Of a stretch of DNA of 64,000 nucleotides, positions 61,700 through 64,000 are shown one piece after another. The DNA is from JAPHTQ01 sp050288165. GTDB lineage: Bacteria > Pseudomonadota > Gammaproteobacteria > Thiohalomonadales > Thiohalomonadaceae. The stretch spans positions 275,788 to 339,787 of the forward strand of contig JBNKDG010000003.1 in the NCBI GenBank assembly GCA_050288165.1. The letters run 5' to 3'. Made by a program: the position numbers and the translations under genes. Under the pieces are notes generated by a model. It was not told where the DNA came from, ran no database searches, and saw nothing but the letters and a program-made list of their open reading frames with translations. How positions within the stretch are numbered: position 1 is the stretch's first letter; the number at the start of each line of letters is the position of its first letter.

Positions 61700-61867
61700 T
61701 TACTCTTGTTCGTTGGCCATGGAACGTGAGCAGCTATTGCTCTGGCAGGCACCACAACCCGGCTTGTAGTTTTCCCGATTCGGGTCAACCCGCTTCAGCC
61801 AGAGTTGAAACACCATCCACACAGCGCAGAGCAGGGTAACGGCGGCAAGTGAAATTAGATAATTCAT
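61700..61867 (-). CDS. Small Cys-rich single-pass membrane protein
   Basis: A 55-residue frame starting MNYLISLAAVTLLCAVWMVF, one membrane helix of about 20 residues. A basic linker follows and then a cluster GCGACQSNSC with four cysteines in ten residues. This resembles FeoB-associated Cys-rich small membrane proteins in layout, but no feo gene is visible, so only the architecture is claimed. The cysteines could bind iron or an Fe-S cluster next to the rnf genes. Its start lies five bases from the repeat arm at 61872. Confidence 0.6.
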   Translation of the reverse strand: MNYLISLAAVTLLCAVWMVFQLWLKRVDPNRENYKPGCGACQSNSCSRSMANEQE

Positions 61868-61871
61868 AAAA

Positions 61872-61907
61872 GACTTTTACCACGAAGCGCACGAAGAGCA
61901 CGAAGGT
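61872..61907 (+). repeat. CACGAAG-type repeat, left arm of the GxxExxY element
   Basis: ACTTTTACCACGAAG is followed by two more CACGAAG units, each after two variable bases. It faces the arm at 62284-62320 in inverted orientation. The two arms frame the GxxExxY gene, whose stop lies five bases inside. Confidence 0.8.
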
Positions 61908-61911
61908 AAGG

Positions 61912-62283
61912 CTATAAAACAAATCTCTTAATACCCGTTTTAAGCAGGGATACGTTGAAGTTTATGAGTAAGCCGGTTTTGACCTTCGCCAATTTCATGT
62001 ATGTCAGTAACTGTGCCTCATGGACCCCCTGAATTTTCTCTACACTCTTCAACTCAACAAGTAGCTCATTAGCTACAATGATGTCCGCTCGGTAACCGCA
62101 GTCCAGTTCGATACCTTTGTAAGTCACTGGTATCGCTATTTGTGCCACATGAGCTATTCCATGTTGCAGGAGTTCATGTGTCAGGCATCGTTCATAAGCC
62201 GATTCAAGAAGCCCTGGCCCAAGTTGTCGATGCACCTCAATAGCGCAACCAATTACCTTGTTCGAAAGTGCATCAAATTCCAT
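61912..62283 (-). CDS. GxxExxY family protein
   Basis: A 123-residue protein, MEFDALSNKVIGCAIEVHRQ, then GPGLLESAYERCL, which holds the G-L-L-E-S-A-Y motif that names the family. YRADIIVANELLVELKSVEK supplies an Asp and an ELK segment like the PD-(D/E)xK nuclease fold, so a nuclease-like activity is possible but unproven. I chose the ATG at 62283. Further upstream the same frame translates the repeat itself (ITTKYTKGTK). The gene lies exactly between inverted CACGAAG arms. Confidence 0.9.
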   Translation of the reverse strand: MEFDALSNKVIGCAIEVHRQLGPGLLESAYERCLTHELLQHGIAHVAQIAIPVTYKGIELDCGYRADIIVANELLVELKSVEKIQGVHEAQLLTYMKLAKVKTGLLINFNVSLLKTGIKRFVL

Positions 62284-62320
62284 CTTCGTGCCCTTCGTGT
62301 ACTTCGTGGTGATAGCTTTT
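62284..62320 (-). repeat. CACGAAG-type repeat, right arm of the GxxExxY element
   Basis: Read on the minus strand: AAAAGC, a few variable bases, then ACCACGAAG and two CACGAAG units. It abuts the GxxExxY start codon. It is closest to the solo copy at 6302-6340, including the AAAAGC edge. Confidence 0.8.
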
Positions 62321-62350
62321 TCAGGTGTTCCCCACCGCAAGCTCGCTACT

Positions 62351-62929
62351 TTACGTGGAACTGAAGAGCCCGGCAAATCCCATAAAGGCCATGGAGAGGA
62401 TGCCGGCGATGATGAGATTGAAGGCGGTGCCGCGAACCAACGCCGGTACGTCGTTGATTTCGGTCTCCTCGCGGATGCCTGCCATCAGCACCATCGCCAG
62501 GGTGAAACCGGCCCCGGCGCCAAGGGCGAAGACCAGTCCCTCCATCAGGCCATAGCCGCGGTTGGTGGCGAAGATCGCCAGGCCGAGGATGGCGCAGTTG
62601 GTGGTGATCAGCGGCAGGAAGATCCCCAGCGACTGGAACAGCGCCGGGCTCAGTTTCTTGATCGCCATCTCGATGAACTGCACCGTACTGGCGATGACTA
62701 CGATGAAGCTGATCAGGCGCAGGTAGGGGGCGTAAACCAGCACGTAGGTGTTGAGCAGCCAGGCGCACAGCGCGGTTATCACCAGCACGAAGGTGGTCGC
62801 CAGGCCGAGGCGGAACGAGGTCTCCAACCGGCCCGAAACACCGAGGAAGGGGCAGAGGCCGAGGAAATAGGCGAGCACGAAGTTGTTGATCAACAGCGCG
62901 CTGATGAAGATCCAGACCAGCTGTTCCAT
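62351..62929 (-). CDS. rnfA: Rnf electron transport complex subunit A
   Basis: Integral membrane subunit of the ion-translocating ferredoxin:NAD oxidoreductase (Rnf/Rsx). The 192-residue protein has six hydrophobic segments, the conserved LLINNFVLAYFLGLCPFLGVS and LITTNCAILGLAIF. These include the two cysteines that in RnfA/NqrE hold an intramembrane [2Fe-2S] cluster with RnfE/NqrD. The ATG overlaps the rnfE stop by one base (TGATG); a GTG three bases earlier is also possible. Confidence 0.95.
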   Translation of the reverse strand: MEQLVWIFISALLINNFVLAYFLGLCPFLGVSGRLETSFRLGLATTFVLVITALCAWLLNTYVLVYAPYLRLISFIVVIASTVQFIEMAIKKLSPALFQSLGIFLPLITTNCAILGLAIFATNRGYGLMEGLVFALGAGAGFTLAMVLMAGIREETEINDVPALVRGTAFNLIIAGILSMAFMGFAGLFSST

Positions 62930-63585
62930 CACGCGCTCCCTTCTTCAGCGGCGGCTACCTGGGCGAGGAAGGCCTTGCGCCGCTCACCGACCCAGTTGAA
63001 CAGCAGCAGCAACAGACCGAGGGTGATGAAGCCGCCCGGTGGCAGGATCATGATCACCCACGGCTCGAAGTGCGAACCGAACAGGTCGATACCCAGCAGT
63101 GAACCCGAACCGAGTATCTCGCGCACCGAGCCAAGGGCAAGCAGGGCGAGCATGAAACCACTGGCCATACCAATGGCATCCATCACCGCGTACTTCACGC
63201 TGTGCCTGGAGGCGAAGGCCTCCTGACGGCCAAGGATGATGCAGTTGGCGACGATCAGCGGAATGAACGCGCCCAACTCCTTATGCACCTTGGGCACCAA
63301 TGCCAGCAGGGTGTAGTCGGCCACAGTAACGAAGGTGGCGATGATGATCACGTAGACCGAAATGCGCACCTGCTTGGGGATGATCGACTTCATCATCGAC
63401 ACCAGGAAGCTGGAACCGACCAGCACAAAGAAGGTGGCCAGACCCATGGCGATGGCGTTGACCGCCGAGTTGGTTACCGCCAGCATCGGGCACATGCCCA
63501 GCACCTGGACGAAGACCGGGTTCTCGCGCCACAGGCCTTTCAGGAGTTCCTCATACGACGATGGATTGTTTGCAGGTGATGCCAT
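62929..63585 (-). CDS. rnfE: Rnf electron transport complex subunit E
   Basis: Membrane subunit of 218 residues, paired with RnfA. It has LWRENPVFVQVLGMCPMLAV, LGAFIPLIVANCIILGRQEAF (positions about 109-129) and ILPPGGFITLG. These match RnfE rather than NqrD, notably at LGMCPMLAVTN and the late PPGGF loop. The order here is G-E-A, as in nqrCDE-like and CDGEAB-type operons, unlike E. coli rsxABCDGE. The rnfG stop lies 93 bases upstream with a repeat between. Confidence 0.95.
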   Translation of the reverse strand: MASPANNPSSYEELLKGLWRENPVFVQVLGMCPMLAVTNSAVNAIAMGLATFFVLVGSSFLVSMMKSIIPKQVRISVYVIIIATFVTVADYTLLALVPKVHKELGAFIPLIVANCIILGRQEAFASRHSVKYAVMDAIGMASGFMLALLALGSVREILGSGSLLGIDLFGSHFEPWVIMILPPGGFITLGLLLLLFNWVGERRKAFLAQVAAAEEGSA

Positions 63586-63612
63586 TAGTTCGTTCTCTCG
63601 ATCTCTTTAGCA

Positions 63613-63690
63613 AGGTAACAGGTGTCAGGTTGCAGGTAACAGGATGAACGGAGGGGTTTGCCTGTCACCTGCAACCTGTTACCTGCCACC
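63613..63690. repeat. AGGTNNC heptamer inverted repeat between rnfG and rnfE
   Basis: The left arm (63613-63643, plus) is four 7-base units AGGTAAC, AGGTGTC, AGGTTGC, AGGTAAC, then AGG. The right arm (63661-63690, minus) reads GGTGGC, AGGTAAC, AGGTTGC, AGGTGAC, AGG. A 17-base spacer lies between, so the RNA could fold into a long hairpin. The rnfG stop codon TAA lies inside the right arm. Confidence 0.8.
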
Positions 63691-64000
63691 TCCTTCTGTT
63701 TCTGTCGGTGGGTTCAGCGGCAGGCGCGGGCGCCAACGTGCGATGCCCTCGTTCATGATTCGCACCACCGCCTTGGAGGAGATGGTGGCGCCGGTGATGG
63801 CGTCGATCTCGTTGGGCTTCGCCTTGTGGCCTTTCTTCACCGCGACAATGTTTGGCTCGGTCGCCAGGTCGTCGAAGTTGGCGACGAACTCGGCGTCCTT
63901 GTAGATCTTGTCGCCTAGCCCCGGTGTCTCGCGGCTCTCCAGAATCCACATCCCCACTACCTTGCGGCTGTCGGGCAGGTAACCGAACAGCAGACTTACC
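63679..64000 (-). CDS. rnfG: Rnf electron transport complex subunit G (5' part beyond window)
   Basis: The visible C-terminal part (about 106 residues) reads LLFGYLPDSRKVVGMWILES, then RETPGLGDKIY and ITGATISSKAVVRIM. The Thr of TGAT is the residue to which FMN is attached covalently in RnfG and NqrC. The frame is open to the window edge. The last residues (EGGGR) come from the AGGTNNC repeat, which provides the stop codon, so the native C terminus may have been altered by insertion of the repeat. Confidence 0.93.
   Translation of the reverse strand, partial: VSLLFGYLPDSRKVVGMWILESRETPGLGDKIYKDAEFVANFDDLATEPNIVAVKKGHKAKPNEIDAITGATISSKAVVRIMNEGIARWRPRLPLNPPTETEGGGR

Noticed and set aside
61872..62320. 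CRISPR-like array from the CACGAAG repeats
   Set aside because: Units are 7-9 bases with 2-base gaps, arms are inverted, and there are no spacers of normal length or cas genes.
62351..64000. Na+-NQR (nqrCDE) instead of Rnf
   Set aside because: The gene order fits both, but the sequences at LGMCPMLAVTN, the PPGGF loop of subunit E and ETPGLGDKI of subunit G are closer to Rnf.

Overview
The window comes from a gammaproteobacterium. The order rnc-era-recO-pdxJ behind a DUF4845 gene, roxA/ycfD beside purB, AcnB-type aconitase, an Rnf complex, an RfaH-type antiterminator with an ops site, and tRNA genes that encode their 3' CCA all point that way. An SQR-like flavoprotein and Rnf fit a redox-versatile, possibly sulfur-oxidising lineage. 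The genus cannot be fixed from the sequence alone.

Layout. (1) 0-6.2 kb, plus strand: DUF4845 (cut by the window edge), rnc, era, recO, pdxJ, an acidic unknown, an SQR-like flavoprotein and an iron alcohol dehydrogenase. (2) 6.3-17.1 kb: a zinc-ribbon unknown (minus), rimB-like and rimK, and an unrecognised pair of a coiled-coil membrane protein and a VWA lipoprotein (plus). A bidirectional terminator separates these from a compact minus-strand run: purB, roxA, GNAT, unknown, mini-secretin-like protein and M61 peptidase. (3) 17.2-23.2 kb, plus: rmlBACD for dTDP-rhamnose, followed at 18 bp by acnB. (4) 23.2-47 kb, minus: a large surface-polysaccharide locus. Read in the direction of transcription it runs: promoter and ops leader, frameshifted MarR-like EPS regulator, ugd, uronate epimerase, HexNAc dehydrogenase, amidotransferase, two methyltransferases, Wzx, carbamoyltransferase, Wzy, two glycosyltransferases, a methyltransferase, another glycosyltransferase, two more amidotransferases, a glycosyltransferase, a PglC-like initiating transferase and a CapD/WbpM-like dehydratase. 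(5) 47-56 kb: an RfaH-like gene and galU (plus), a hairpin-rich area with tRNA-Asn and a decayed duplicate of its 3' end, a pseudopilin and an aminotransferase (minus), then uvrB and two tandem Wzz-like genes (plus). (6) 56-64 kb: tRNA-Val (plus), then on the minus strand fumarase, an LspA-like/nucleotidyl-cyclase fusion, malate dehydrogenase, a small Cys-rich membrane protein, a GxxExxY gene framed by inverted repeats, and rnfA, rnfE and rnfG (cut by the window edge).

How the genes work together. rmlBACD, galU, ugd, the epimerase, the HexNAc dehydrogenase and the dehydratase supply activated sugars. Glycosyltransferases, Wzx, Wzy and Wzz assemble and export the polymer. Three asparagine-synthetase-like amidotransferases beside uronic-acid enzymes suggest a uronamide-containing polymer that is also carbamoylated and possibly methylated. 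The RfaH homologue lies about 600 bp from an exact 12-base ops element in the leader of the long operon, so processive antitermination is the likely control.

Most notable: the RfaH-ops pair; a one-base frameshift in the operon's first gene, whose restored frame would run without a stop into ugd; a cyclase-like protein with an LspA-like membrane domain that has lost one expected aspartate; and three families of short inverted-repeat elements with 7-9 base internal periodicity, one of which frames the GxxExxY gene.
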